21,424 nt of DNA, from IMG/VR virus record IMGVR_UViG_3300046451_000802, positions 1-21,424 of that record. One strand, 5' to 3'. Both the position numbers and the translations under genes were made by a program. This DNA comes from a virus. Below, one piece after another: positions 5,569-15,000 of the stretch. The stretch's first letter is position 1; every line of letters begins with the position of its first letter. The notes beneath the pieces were generated by a model. It did no database searches and was not told the DNA's origin. It saw nothing but the letters and a program-made list of their open reading frames with translations.

Positions 5569-7226
5569 TGCCTCGGTACACATCATATGGTCAACTTGAC
5601 ACACCTGCGATTACCGAAGGTGACGTTGGATTTGTTGGCATGAACTCGTACTTAGAGCCTACCTCATTGCCGCCCGGCATGGTAGCTGACAGTAGGAATA
5701 TGGTACTGGCAGGAGACACGGCGACAGTCCGTCAGGGGATAGACTTCTTGGCAGGTGGGGTAACACTCACCTACTCCGGCACGGATATGGTATTCGCTAC
5801 CACGCTCTTCTCTGATCCCTTCACGGGCGAGGAGTTCCTAGCAGTCGCAACCAAGGACAAGGTAATCCTGTACAACGATGCTAACGCGAGCGGTCTGTAC
5901 GTGGACTACGATACTAGCGCTGGTGCGGAAGTAGTAGCTACGGCGGATGGAGCATCCTTTGTCCAGAACTTTGAAAGGCTAATTCTATTTCGGGGGAAAA
6001 ACAAAAGGCCGCTTGAGTGGGACGGAAGCTTAACGGATACGGACGGCAATGACACCCTTGACTCTAAGTTTGCTCCCAAGACCGCAAGCGCTAGTGGTGG
6101 TGGCATCGCTTGCCCGAACACCGACTACGGAATAAGCTTCCGTAATCGGCTAATCATCCCCCAGCCAACGGACTCAAATTACACCGTGCTGATGAGTGAC
6201 TTGCTGGACAGTAACAACTTTACCGCAGCCGACTCACAATTTAGAATAAACAAGGGCAGTGCAGATTTCCTCGTGGGATATATTCCTTACCAAGAAGATC
6301 AGTTAATTTGCTTTTTCCGCAATAGCATTCATTTAATCAATAATGTTGCAACCACTTCAGCGGCTGGCGTTTACGAAATCACCCGCCAACACGGTTGCGT
6401 AGCTCGCAAGAGCATAGCCCAATCAGGCCCACAAACATTCTTTCTATCCGACAGCGGCGTAATAGTTCTAAGTCCCGGCACAGACCCCGCAAAGGGATTG
6501 GGGGTGGCGATCAGTAAAGTACAGGGTGAGACCGTACCTATGACTGCCCCGATCCAAGACCAATTTTCGGAGGTGAATTATGCGGCGGCTGACAAGGCGT
6601 GCGGCGTAGTATTTGACAATAAATATTTCCTAGCTTGCCCCACCCTGAGTAGCGCGGTGGCAAATAAGATATTTGTCTTTGACTTACTTACCTCACAATG
6701 GACTAGCGTAGACAGCTACCCCGCCATGAGCGGCAGTCTGGCGTTCCACGTGGACGATTGGGTAGTATGCTCCCACGGAAGCAATCCTACGCGCCGTAGG
6801 CTCTTTGCATGTAACGATACGGGTTGGTATCTGATGAATGAAAACCTCACCGATGACAGCAACCGAAAAATCGGAAGCACGGCAGAGTCCGACGTGACCG
6901 CAATCGCCGCCAAGCTGAAGACGAGAGATTACCTATTCGGTGAGCAAGGCATAAAAAGTTTCAAGCGTGGTCAATTGGGCGTGAGCTTCGTGGCTTCGGA
7001 TGCATTCACCATCAAGCTTAACACCACCGATCCCGATACCAGCGACACCGTACTCAGCTACACGGGTGGCAGTACGGAAGAAGCCTTACTGCGTTTCAGC
7101 GGGGCGAGAAAGCGCGGCTATTCGGCAAACATTGAACTGGACGTTACAGCGGGTAGACCAAAATTTCGCCACGTTCAGCTAGAAGCAGTGGGGCAGGGGC
7201 TTAACGCCCGAAGGGAGGTGGCATAG
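5568..7226 (+). CDS. Tail nozzle/stabilisation-like beta-propeller virion protein
   Basis: 552 residues, no signal or TM segment. The N-terminus has the pattern seen in podovirus nozzle or DNA-stabilisation proteins: GFVGMNSYLEPTSLPPGMVA followed by SRNMVLAGDTATVRQGIDFL (residues about 21-62). The middle consists of repeated short beta blades with motifs such as LILFRGKNKRPLEWDG, FRNRLIIPQP, QLICFFRNSIHLI and FFLSDSGVIVLSPG, then FVFDLLTSQWTSVD; this is the look of a beta-propeller. The last 100 residues are a beta-sandwich-like tail (LKTRDYLFGEQGIKSF onward). Related proteins (T7 gp12-like, P22 gp10-like, SU10 nozzle) close the tail tip. The family role is inferred from this pattern and from its place between fibre/lysis genes and internal virion proteins. 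Confidence 0.65.
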   Translation: MPRYTSYGQLDTPAITEGDVGFVGMNSYLEPTSLPPGMVADSRNMVLAGDTATVRQGIDFLAGGVTLTYSGTDMVFATTLFSDPFTGEEFLAVATKDKVILYNDANASGLYVDYDTSAGAEVVATADGASFVQNFERLILFRGKNKRPLEWDGSLTDTDGNDTLDSKFAPKTASASGGGIACPNTDYGISFRNRLIIPQPTDSNYTVLMSDLLDSNNFTAADSQFRINKGSADFLVGYIPYQEDQLICFFRNSIHLINNVATTSAAGVYEITRQHGCVARKSIAQSGPQTFFLSDSGVIVLSPGTDPAKGLGVAISKVQGETVPMTAPIQDQFSEVNYAAADKACGVVFDNKYFLACPTLSSAVANKIFVFDLLTSQWTSVDSYPAMSGSLAFHVDDWVVCSHGSNPTRRRLFACNDTGWYLMNENLTDDSNRKIGSTAESDVTAIAAKLKTRDYLFGEQGIKSFKRGQLGVSFVASDAFTIKLNTTDPDTSDTVLSYTGGSTEEALLRFSGARKRGYSANIELDVTAGRPKFRHVQLEAVGQGLNARREVA

Positions 7227-7504
7227 TGGCTATCACCGCAACCGTCACGAGGGGGTATACTTTCGCCACCGGCGTTGAGGTAACTGCCGCAAATTTAAAC
7301 GAGCTAGGCGAACCCGGCGTAACCGTGGCGGCAGTAAGCGATACTCCCATCACCCTCCAGAGTTTTTCCGTAGCAACCGCCCCTGCGGCAACGCTCGGCA
7401 GACTAATACACGTGACGAATGGTGATGGCGGGAATGAATGCGCGGCTATTGGTGACGGCACTTATTTTCGGGTCATAGCGATGGGGAGTACTATCAGCAC
7501 GTGA
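7226..7504 (+). CDS. Small structural protein of unknown function
   Basis: 92 residues, GTG start overlapping the TAG of the nozzle gene by one base, with a good Shine-Dalgarno (GGGAGGTG, 7213-7220) inside the upstream coding end. Beta-rich and Ala/Thr/Val-rich: TATVTRGYTFATGVEVTAAN, then LNELGEPGV, and a hydrophobic-polar alternating end (GTYFRVIAMGSTIST). The motif with 'GYTFATGVEVTAANLNELGEP' resembles the spacer region in phage fibre and tail proteins where a short helix 'TAANLNxLxxP' precedes a beta region. Stop overlaps the next GTG (GTGA). Likely a tail or fibre component; no named family recognised. Confidence 0.65.
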   Translation: MAITATVTRGYTFATGVEVTAANLNELGEPGVTVAAVSDTPITLQSFSVATAPAATLGRLIHVTNGDGGNECAAIGDGTYFRVIAMGSTIST

Positions 7505-7839
7505 AACCATTTGAGGAAGCATTGGCGTTCTACGCGAAGACGGGTGACGATCTGATGAAAGACATCTCCGCTTATTCCACCCTCGGTGGGTACGTGTTCA
7601 TCACGCCTCACAGCCTAATGTTTGGCAAAGCGGTAAGAACGGACGGCGGAAAGCCTGACGAGCAATGGGGAGCAGTAGCCCCCGATGCATGGTATGTCCG
7701 CTTCGCAGTAGGGACAGATGCAGTTTCAGAGTTTATATCGCGGATACCTTATCCGCTGCCGAAAGTAGGTTGGTCAAGGATTAGTAAAGACCGCGCCGTA
7801 AATTGGTTTGATTTTAACACAGTTCTTAGGAGGAAATAA
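7501..7839 (+). CDS. Conserved small phage protein of unknown function
   Basis: 112 residues, GTG start with a GTGA overlap. The start MKPFEEALAFYAKTGDD is a helix; then come aromatic beta strands: GGYVFITPHSLMFGKAVRTD, AWYVRFAVGTDAVSEFISRI and the ending VNWFDFNTVLRRK. The layout, a helix followed by 'GGYVFxTPxxLxxxKAV', 'WYVxxAxG' and a basic-aromatic end, looks like a compact alpha/beta domain that recurs next to structural genes in phages, but function is unknown to me. It is not a lysozyme, amidase or peptidase by any motif I can see. It ends 3 bases before the large virion protein, whose Shine-Dalgarno (AGGAGG, 7828-7833) lies within the end of this gene. Confidence 0.65.
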   Translation: MKPFEEALAFYAKTGDDLMKDISAYSTLGGYVFITPHSLMFGKAVRTDGGKPDEQWGAVAPDAWYVRFAVGTDAVSEFISRIPYPLPKVGWSRISKDRAVNWFDFNTVLRRK

Positions 7840-7842
7840 GTT

Positions 7843-10431
7843 ATGGGAGGAGGTAATAGTTACACACCGCCGATTCAGCCAGGATATGGAGATTCAATGA
7901 AAGAGGCACTGCTCGCCCAGATGCAGCAATTGACCGGAGTAGGGGGAGGTTACGATGAAATATATAACAAGGCACTCGGATATGAGGGTGGTGACCTTGG
8001 TGATATTTTGCAAAATGTGGAATCGCCAATCCGTCAGAAAGCAGCGCAGGTGGACACCGACGTTATGCGTCAGACACTCATGGGGGATAGCACTGACGCA
8101 AGGTCTATTCGTTATGACGACCAAGGTAGAGCAGTAAAAGGGACAGAAGACGTTGGTTATAGAATTGTCCGCGAAGGCACGGGTACATTCCTAGATCCAA
8201 GTGTAAACTCCGGTAATTTGACTATTAGTATAGTGGACGCAAAAGGGAAGGTTTTGGCTACCGGAAAAGACGGTTCAAGTTACAGTAACAGTGGTCAAAG
8301 AGCCAGTCATATAGCATCTGACATTGATGGGGCTTATAAGGCTTTGTTAGCTGATGTGGAAAGTAATAAAGAAAAATTTCCCATTCTTGAAGAAGCAGGT
8401 TCTACCCTAAAGAGAAACCATGCCAAAAGCGGCCGGAGTTACGTTATGGGTTTGGCGGAAGGTGGTACTCTTGAAACCGGTACAGTCAACTCTGGTAAAG
8501 ACCTATACAAGGTGATGGATGAGGAGATGGTGAGTCAACCGGTTTATGAGAAAGACCAGTTTGGTGAAACCTTAATTGACGCTACGAAGGCCGGACAAAC
8601 TGTTGATATTGCCGCGACCCGCACGGGTGACGGCATGATAGACCTCGTGGGCGATAGCCGCGCGGTACAGGAGCAAACCCAAAGCGAGGACTACGAAAGT
8701 TATGTCCGTAATGACGATGCTCGGATGGCGAACTGGGAGGCTGATAATGCGCAAAGGGCGAAACAAGGAGTAGTGCAACGGACTATAGAGGAGTGGGGGC
8801 AAGCCCACTATGAAGAGCGAGGAAAAGCCGCTGGTGACGAAATGCCCACTTCCTACTCCCTGCAAGATGCCGGTCGCCAAGCGGGGTTTAATAAGCAGAA
8901 CGAGTTCATGGGCTTATCCGCCCTCTCGGAAGACATAGGTAGGGGCGGTCAACAACGAGCCAGAGAAGCGGACATCGCGGACGTGGAGCGCCTTGGCGGA
9001 AGAGCTACTGACGCATATCGTGCGCAGGGCGACCTGAGTGGGGCCTTAGCGACAGCCCGGAATATGGGTGCTGGTGGCAGTGACATGGAATCCGCAATTC
9101 CTGTGGATAACTTATTTGGCGTTCCTAACCCGCTCAAGTCTTTAGGGGCGCGGACAGCACTGGAGAACGCGAAAATAGACGCAATAACCAGCGGGGGCGT
9201 TGGTGCTTTGAAGGCACGAGGAGCTACCCCGCTCACCGCCGAAACCGGCTACACACCTTCTGCTAGTATTTCCGGCGGTCGCATGGGAGACTACGACACT
9301 ACCTCGGCGCAAGGATTTCCTACCGGCGGAACGGACGCTTTCCGTTCAGCCCTAATGAAAGAGGGGATGGGTGCATTAGATCAAGGACTTTCGGAGCGGG
9401 AGAACCGTGCGGTACAGGAAGCGGCACGGGCGAGGTCTACAAATATGGGGAGAACCTTTGACCAGACCGCCTCCATTGAGGAATCAAGGGCGGTAATTGA
9501 AGAGGATAACGCCAGACGGATGCAAAACCGCGCATTTGCCCAGAGTGCTCTTGGGCAGGAAGTGGGCATCCAGCAAGCGGACATGGGTCGTGGGCTACAA
9601 GCATCCTTGGCAAACCAACAAGCTACCAACCAAGCCGCTCAATTCGGCGTGGGGGCGGGACTACAGCAAGAGCAACTTGGTGCCCAGATGGGGCAACAGG
9701 TGAACCTCGCTGAGTTTGCTCAAGCTTCGGATGCAGCGCAATATTCGGCCCAAGAAAAGATGCAAGCCCAGCAGATGGAACTGGGTCGCCAATCCGCAGG
9801 AGTTGATCGCCAATTGACCGCTGAGGAAAAGGACATTGAGCGGATCATGCGCCAGCAAGCGATGGAAGAGCAGTACCGCCAGCAGGGACTGGGCGCTGAA
9901 CGAGCAAACGCCGCCCAAATGGTGGGGCTTGAACAAGCTACGAGTGCAGACCCATTCCAAGCAATCCTTCAACGCCAAGGGCAGAATAATTTAGCATCCG
10001 GCGGAGCGGTATTCGGGCAAGCCGGATACGGGTTGGATTCCGGGCCACAATACTTAAACCCAGAGTCGGGGCTAGGATTCATACAGAACCAGTCTACTAA
10101 TGCCGCTAACATGTATAACGCACAAGTTGGAGCAGACGCTACGAGATCGGCGGGAATGTGGAGTGGGTTAGGAAGTTTGGCGGGAGGAGTCGCCCAAGGT
10201 GCTGGCGCGGCGGGTAGTATTGGAGCACTCTTCTGCTGGGTAGCGCGCGAAGTCTACGGCGCACACAATCCCGCATGGTTGGACTTCCGACACTGGATGT
10301 TCAGTTCCGCTCCCAAGTGGTTCTTCAACCTATACCTGACCTTCGGGGAACGCTTCGCGAACTTCATTAGCAACAAGCCAAGACTCAAGGCTCGCATCCG
10401 CCTATGGATGGACTCAAAAATCGGGAGATAA
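7843..10431 (+). CDS. Large virion protein, Gln-rich helical, with Cys-Trp C-terminal domain
   Basis: 862 residues. N-terminus is a short tag (MGGGNSYTPPIQPGYGDSMK) followed by a helix (ALLAQMQQLTG) and IRQKAAQVDTDVMRQTLMGD. Residues about 100-280 are a beta/charged region. The middle to late part (about 505-710) is a long Ala/Gln/Glu-rich helical region (e.g. ENRAVQEAARARSTNMGRTF, QQATNQAAQFGVGAGLQQEQ), typical of internal virion or ejection proteins. A glycine-rich hydrophobic segment (SGLGSLAGGVAQGAGAAGSI) precedes a separate C-terminal domain, residues 798-862: CWVAREVYG, then NPAWLDFRHWMFSSAPKWFF and a Lys/Arg-rich end with LWMD. This short domain is conserved at the end of many phage tail proteins. 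Strong Shine-Dalgarno at 7828-7833. Its next neighbours are two further large virion proteins. Confidence 0.65.
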   Translation: MGGGNSYTPPIQPGYGDSMKEALLAQMQQLTGVGGGYDEIYNKALGYEGGDLGDILQNVESPIRQKAAQVDTDVMRQTLMGDSTDARSIRYDDQGRAVKGTEDVGYRIVREGTGTFLDPSVNSGNLTISIVDAKGKVLATGKDGSSYSNSGQRASHIASDIDGAYKALLADVESNKEKFPILEEAGSTLKRNHAKSGRSYVMGLAEGGTLETGTVNSGKDLYKVMDEEMVSQPVYEKDQFGETLIDATKAGQTVDIAATRTGDGMIDLVGDSRAVQEQTQSEDYESYVRNDDARMANWEADNAQRAKQGVVQRTIEEWGQAHYEERGKAAGDEMPTSYSLQDAGRQAGFNKQNEFMGLSALSEDIGRGGQQRAREADIADVERLGGRATDAYRAQGDLSGALATARNMGAGGSDMESAIPVDNLFGVPNPLKSLGARTALENAKIDAITSGGVGALKARGATPLTAETGYTPSASISGGRMGDYDTTSAQGFPTGGTDAFRSALMKEGMGALDQGLSERENRAVQEAARARSTNMGRTFDQTASIEESRAVIEEDNARRMQNRAFAQSALGQEVGIQQADMGRGLQASLANQQATNQAAQFGVGAGLQQEQLGAQMGQQVNLAEFAQASDAAQYSAQEKMQAQQMELGRQSAGVDRQLTAEEKDIERIMRQQAMEEQYRQQGLGAERANAAQMVGLEQATSADPFQAILQRQGQNNLASGGAVFGQAGYGLDSGPQYLNPESGLGFIQNQSTNAANMYNAQVGADATRSAGMWSGLGSLAGGVAQGAGAAGSIGALFCWVAREVYGAHNPAWLDFRHWMFSSAPKWFFNLYLTFGERFANFISNKPRLKARIRLWMDSKIGR

Positions 10432-10435
10432 CACA

Positions 10436-12010
10436 ATGGCAAGACAACCTTACTTTTCAGGCAATTACGGAAGCGCACTAGCGCAGGTGGACACCCGCCC
10501 AATCATGCAGGGCGCGGCGGCGCAAGCGGCAATGTACCAGGGTATCGGGCAGAATATTGGCGGGGCTATTGAGAAGTATCAATTGAATAAGGTTAAACGA
10601 GCAAAACTGACGGGTGACATTGAGGCATATCTAGAGGAGAATCCTGACTATGCGAATAAGTCAACGATGACGGGCGATGAAGCGGTTGACAAAAAGAACA
10701 TGACCGAAAATGAGAAATTTCTTTCCGGTGATTTGAATATGGCTGGGCTTGAAGGGCTTGCCGGTAAGTTGGCAAGAGGGGATACACTGCGTAAAAATAA
10801 GCTTTTGGAGGAATCACAAAGAACCTTAAATGAGGCAGGGAGATTTAATTTAGGTTTAGCTAAAAAGCTGGAGGAGTCTAAATTGAGCGTAGCAAAGAGT
10901 GACGCTGATCTAAAAGAATTCCAGACGACAGTGGCAAAGTTTGATCTTGAAGACTTGCAGAAGCTTAGACCTCCTGAGCAACTTCTCCGACTCCAAGATC
11001 TGAAGAACAAGCTTTCTAGTGCGAATTTTGAGGGCAAAATGCAACCCTATACGCAATCCCTTGAGAAAAGCAATATTGCCGCACAAGAACGCGAGCGAGA
11101 CATCAACGAGGAAGTGCTTGCTAAGCGGGGCGGAACTTCCGGTGTGGCGGCGGATCGGTTCAATGAGATTGAACAGAAAAAGGCAGCTATTGAAGACGCT
11201 ACGGCTACCCGAAAACGAAATAAAAAGATTGCTAATGCTTTATTTGATGCAAGTGGCGGCGCAGCAGGGATGGCGAAAATGAGCATGGAGGACAGAGAAC
11301 TTAGGAAGGATCAGATTCTTTTGGGCATGGAGGGAGTGAGGTCACAAATGAAAGCAAATCAATGGAGTGCATTGTTAAAGTTCGCCCCAGCCAGCGTTAA
11401 ACAGCAAACCGGTGATTTAGCCGCTGAGCAAGGACGCTTGCTAGGGCTTATGGTAAAAGATCCAATCACCCAAGGACAAATCACCTTCAAGAAGTATCTG
11501 GAATTGAATAACACCAAAGGTGATGACCAGTATCCCCTAAAAGGGGATAAAGCCGGTACGGCTGCCACTTATCACGGCCAGTATGTGACCGGCCAAAGGC
11601 AACTACAGGATCTTTATAACGGTGTGCAGGTTCAAGCGAACGATACTAGCGGGGGTGGTAGCACGGGTGGTGGCACGGGAGGTGGAACAGGTGGCGGTGT
11701 GCTACCTTCCGTCATAGACTCAGGCAAGATGACTCAGGAACAGGCGAATACAGCCGTATTTGATCGCAAGACAGAAATCTCCAATCAGATTTATAATTTA
11801 CAAACTAAACTTAGGAATATAGGAACTCCTGGCGCGACGATGCCAGCACCCGTCCCAATTGCTTCTACATGGCGGGGCTACGGGGGAGCGCCAGGTTCTT
11901 ACGGCCCTCAACCTGCGACACTCGGATACGAAAACCGGCAACGGCAGGAACTTACCACGAACATTCAGGCGTTGGAGGCAGAACTTAAAGAGTTAGAGAG
12001 TTACCGCTGA
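10436..12010 (+). CDS. Coiled-coil internal virion protein
   Basis: 524 residues, four bases after the preceding stop. The N-terminus (RQPYFSGNYGSALAQVDTRP) is followed by an Ala/Gln helix (GAAAQAAMYQGIGQNIGGAI) of the kind found at the start of phage internal proteins. Residues about 100-300 are highly charged, Lys/Glu/Leu-rich helices with heptad character (e.g. LLEESQRTLNEAGRF, KLEESKLSVAKSDADLKEF). A Gly/Thr linker (residues 406-421) separates a C-terminal helical domain (STWRGYGG..., then RQRQELTTNIQALEAELKEL). No enzyme motif was found. Position between two giant virion proteins and overlap of its TGA with the next ATG (TGATG) suggest it belongs to the ejected or internal-core set. Confidence 0.6.
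   Translation: MARQPYFSGNYGSALAQVDTRPIMQGAAAQAAMYQGIGQNIGGAIEKYQLNKVKRAKLTGDIEAYLEENPDYANKSTMTGDEAVDKKNMTENEKFLSGDLNMAGLEGLAGKLARGDTLRKNKLLEESQRTLNEAGRFNLGLAKKLEESKLSVAKSDADLKEFQTTVAKFDLEDLQKLRPPEQLLRLQDLKNKLSSANFEGKMQPYTQSLEKSNIAAQERERDINEEVLAKRGGTSGVAADRFNEIEQKKAAIEDATATRKRNKKIANALFDASGGAAGMAKMSMEDRELRKDQILLGMEGVRSQMKANQWSALLKFAPASVKQQTGDLAAEQGRLLGLMVKDPITQGQITFKKYLELNNTKGDDQYPLKGDKAGTAATYHGQYVTGQRQLQDLYNGVQVQANDTSGGGSTGGGTGGGTGGGVLPSVIDSGKMTQEQANTAVFDRKTEISNQIYNLQTKLRNIGTPGATMPAPVPIASTWRGYGGAPGSYGPQPATLGYENRQRQELTTNIQALEAELKELESYR
11651..11698 (+). repeat. Gly-Ser/Thr linker repeat inside virion gene
   Basis: Four GGG units separated by Ser-Thr, Thr and Thr (residues 406-421), encoded by near-repeated GGT/GGA/GGC-ACG units. 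It is a flexible hinge between the coiled-coil part and the C-terminal helical domain. Confidence 0.8.
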
Positions 12011-15000
12011 TGCCTATCGTAACCATGTCATTGGGGGAGGCTCTTGAGAAAGGGTATGAAATTGTTGGGGCGCAGCAACCTTATCGCGAGGAAGCTACCG
12101 CATGGGAAACCGCCAATATAATCGGGCGTGAAGTAATTCCCGCCATTGGGGGTGCTATGCTGGGCAGTATTGGTGGCCCTTGGGGTGCGGCTGGAGGTGG
12201 TGCTGCGGGAAGTTCATGGGGGAATTATCTAAGTCAACAGTACCGCGTTGATCGCGGTTTGCAGTCCGGAATAAATCCCGGCGAAATGGTGGCGGCGACA
12301 GTAGCGGGTGCTATTCCCTTCGGGGCATTACCCGGCAAGGGGGCATTGGCGAGAACTGCCATTCGCGGGGCGCAAGGCGCAACGGTTGCCGCTGCTGAGA
12401 CAACCGGAAGGACGCTCATTGACGAGGGTAGAGCGCCAACCCAAGACGAGCTTCTTACTTCAGTTTTATTTGGCGGTACGATTGGCGGCGTAATGGGTGC
12501 AGGTGAAGCGGCTTTTGCCAAGTGGAAGTCGGGAGCGCCGTTTGAGGGTGGAGAGAACCAGAGCGGCGCGTTAGCCCTCATAGAAAAGGAATTCACCGAA
12601 GCCACTCCATTCACCCCGCCGGGACTCGCGAGAGGAGAACGATGGACTTGGACACCGCAAGAAAGGTTGGATGATAAACCCATAGTCAATTCCCTCGCAT
12701 TGGAGACCGCCGGAGACGGCAACATCTTGGTCTTGGAAGACAAGATAATATTGCCACCCGTGCGTGGATCGGGCGGTGAAGTCATCTCACTTGACGATGC
12801 ACCCGATTGGGTAAACATCGGCGGGAAGCAGACACGTGATATTTCGGCATTACAAAAGAAGCTGGATGCCTTGGTGGATGAAGGCAAAATGACCAAGAAG
12901 GAGCGCGCCAAGTTAATTAGAAACGCGCGTAAGCGTGAATTCGGTACTGATCGCGTTTTCACAAGTGTCCCCGAAGGCGAGCAAGCTTTTGACCCACGAT
13001 TCTACGACCTCATAAACGGGGAGTACGTACAGAAAGCCATTCGCCAAACTACCGCCATACAGCTTGCTCAAGACGTTCTGGACGTAACGCAAGCGGACTT
13101 GGCGAACGACGTATCGGGATACGTTAAGCGCATTGCTCAAGCTCAAGCGGGTTCATTATCTGAGCAAGACGAAGGGCTGCGCAACTTACTTGAAAGCGGA
13201 CTGACTCAACCCGACCTCACTAGAACGCTCAATGCATCCACGCAAGATCCGGTCACCGGCAAGTTGCAGAAGCTGGAAAACGAAACCCGACCCGGCTCCG
13301 TTGTCGGAGAGGAAGAACGTTTGGCACGAGTGGCCGCAGGTGAGCAGCAACCATCCGCCGCCGCCGGACTAACGGGAATGCTGGACACCCGTCAGGCAGC
13401 AAGCGAAATACCCGGACACTTTAGCATAGTTGACCCTACCGGCCCAACCACGCGCAAGAACCAAACACTGCGCGCTAGGTTGGCGCAAAACGGTACGGAA
13501 GTATCTCAGCCCTTAGAGATAGGTCACACTGAACTCTTGGCTTCACCCGCTCCTCGCCGGGAAAGATTGACGGAGTTTCGTAAAATAGTGGATGACAGTT
13601 CCGGACTAGATATAGATGCGGACAAAATGCTCAAGCGCCTTAATGACGAAATTGAGGTGACTGAAGGGTCTTCTGCTGTAGGAGATTTTGCTTTCGGGAG
13701 TCACTTTAGAAATACTCAACATAAAAATACAAAGTTAGAAAACCTTGAACGGCAAAAGGCTCGTCTGATGTCACCGGCGGTGGTCTTGACTGAGGCTAAT
13801 AGAACCCTGTGGAATGATTTAGTCAGAGGAAATGAGAAAGTTCAACGCAATGCGTTCCTCACAACCACCGCCCGGCTGCTTAATGCAGACACCCAGTTGA
13901 CTTTGGAGGCAATTAAAGCAGCGGATAACGCGACAATCATTGGGAATGGTAGGAACAGGCGAATACAGATAACGCGCAATGGCAAAACGGAGTTGCTTCC
14001 CACTTTCCGCCCTGCAAGTGGGGGTGGAATGCAACCCCTTGCCGACCTAATTGCGCCTAGGGGACAAATCCAAACTAAAACGCTTGTTGATTGGTTGCGG
14101 ACTAAGTGGGTCAATGAAAACAGAGCGATACAAGCGATGGGCGAACTTGTTCAGTCGCCCGGTAGGAATGGAGTAATTATTAAGCCCCTGACCCCAAGGA
14201 CGGCACTGAAGGTAGGGAAGGAGATTTCGCCAGACCTTAACAGGTTGGTTGCCAAACAAAAAAGTATAGTCAGAACTGTAAAGGACGGAAGGGAACTACT
14301 GGCTAATGAGTTGACCTTGGGCGCAAACCGCGCGCTGGTCACGGCGCGAAATATAAACAGTGAATCCGTTCCCGCCACATTGATAAGCGACATGCACTTG
14401 GATGCTTTGCGGAAGAGAGTGGCCTCCATTAAAGAACTGAACCTTCCTGACGAATTGGAGTTGGCGTTGATTGCCGGAGAATCTGAGACCGCTACCGCCA
14501 TTTTGAATGCTTGGGAAAAATCGCTGTTGGGTCACTTGATAAAGGTGGGACTAAATTCCGGTGAGGCGCTACATGGCGTGGGGAGACTTTCCCCCACGGG
14601 TTTATTTCCGAAGGGATATATTGATCCCGCAACGAACAAACGGATTACACAAGGAGCACTGGTTAAAATCACCGAAAGAAAACTTGGCAACGACGAGCTT
14701 AAGCACCTCTTGCCAGGTCTCGGCGCAAAAAACAAAATCGCAAGATCTTGGCTGAAAGTGGGTCAAAGCAACAAAGGCGACGCCGGAACAGTTGCGGTTA
14801 ATGAATCCGGCCTTCCAGACCCTATTGACCTCTCCTCAGATAGTACCGCATCCCCGAAGTTTGCTAATATGGCTCTCAAAGTCGGTGAAGCAAACGCCCT
14901 TCTGAACGCGCTGAAGTCCCCCGGACTTAGCCCCGGCAACCTAACCGCAAGCGCCGCAATCGCAGGTGCTGGTATATCTCAGATGTCTGCCGATGAGCGC

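Noticed and set aside
7501-7839. Endolysin candidate
   Set aside because: No catalytic Glu-x8-Asp/Cys, amidase zinc ligands or peptidase motifs, and the length is short for the role.
10648-11037. - strand open frame of 129 codons opposite the coiled-coil virion gene
   Set aside because: Ser/Phe/Leu-rich mirror of Lys/Glu-rich coding sequence; no start signal or motif.
12234-12962. Long - strand open frame (242 codons) opposite the giant virion gene
   Set aside because: Low-complexity, Ser/Pro/Ala-rich translation, no recognisable motif, no leader; it mirrors the codon pattern of the + strand gene.
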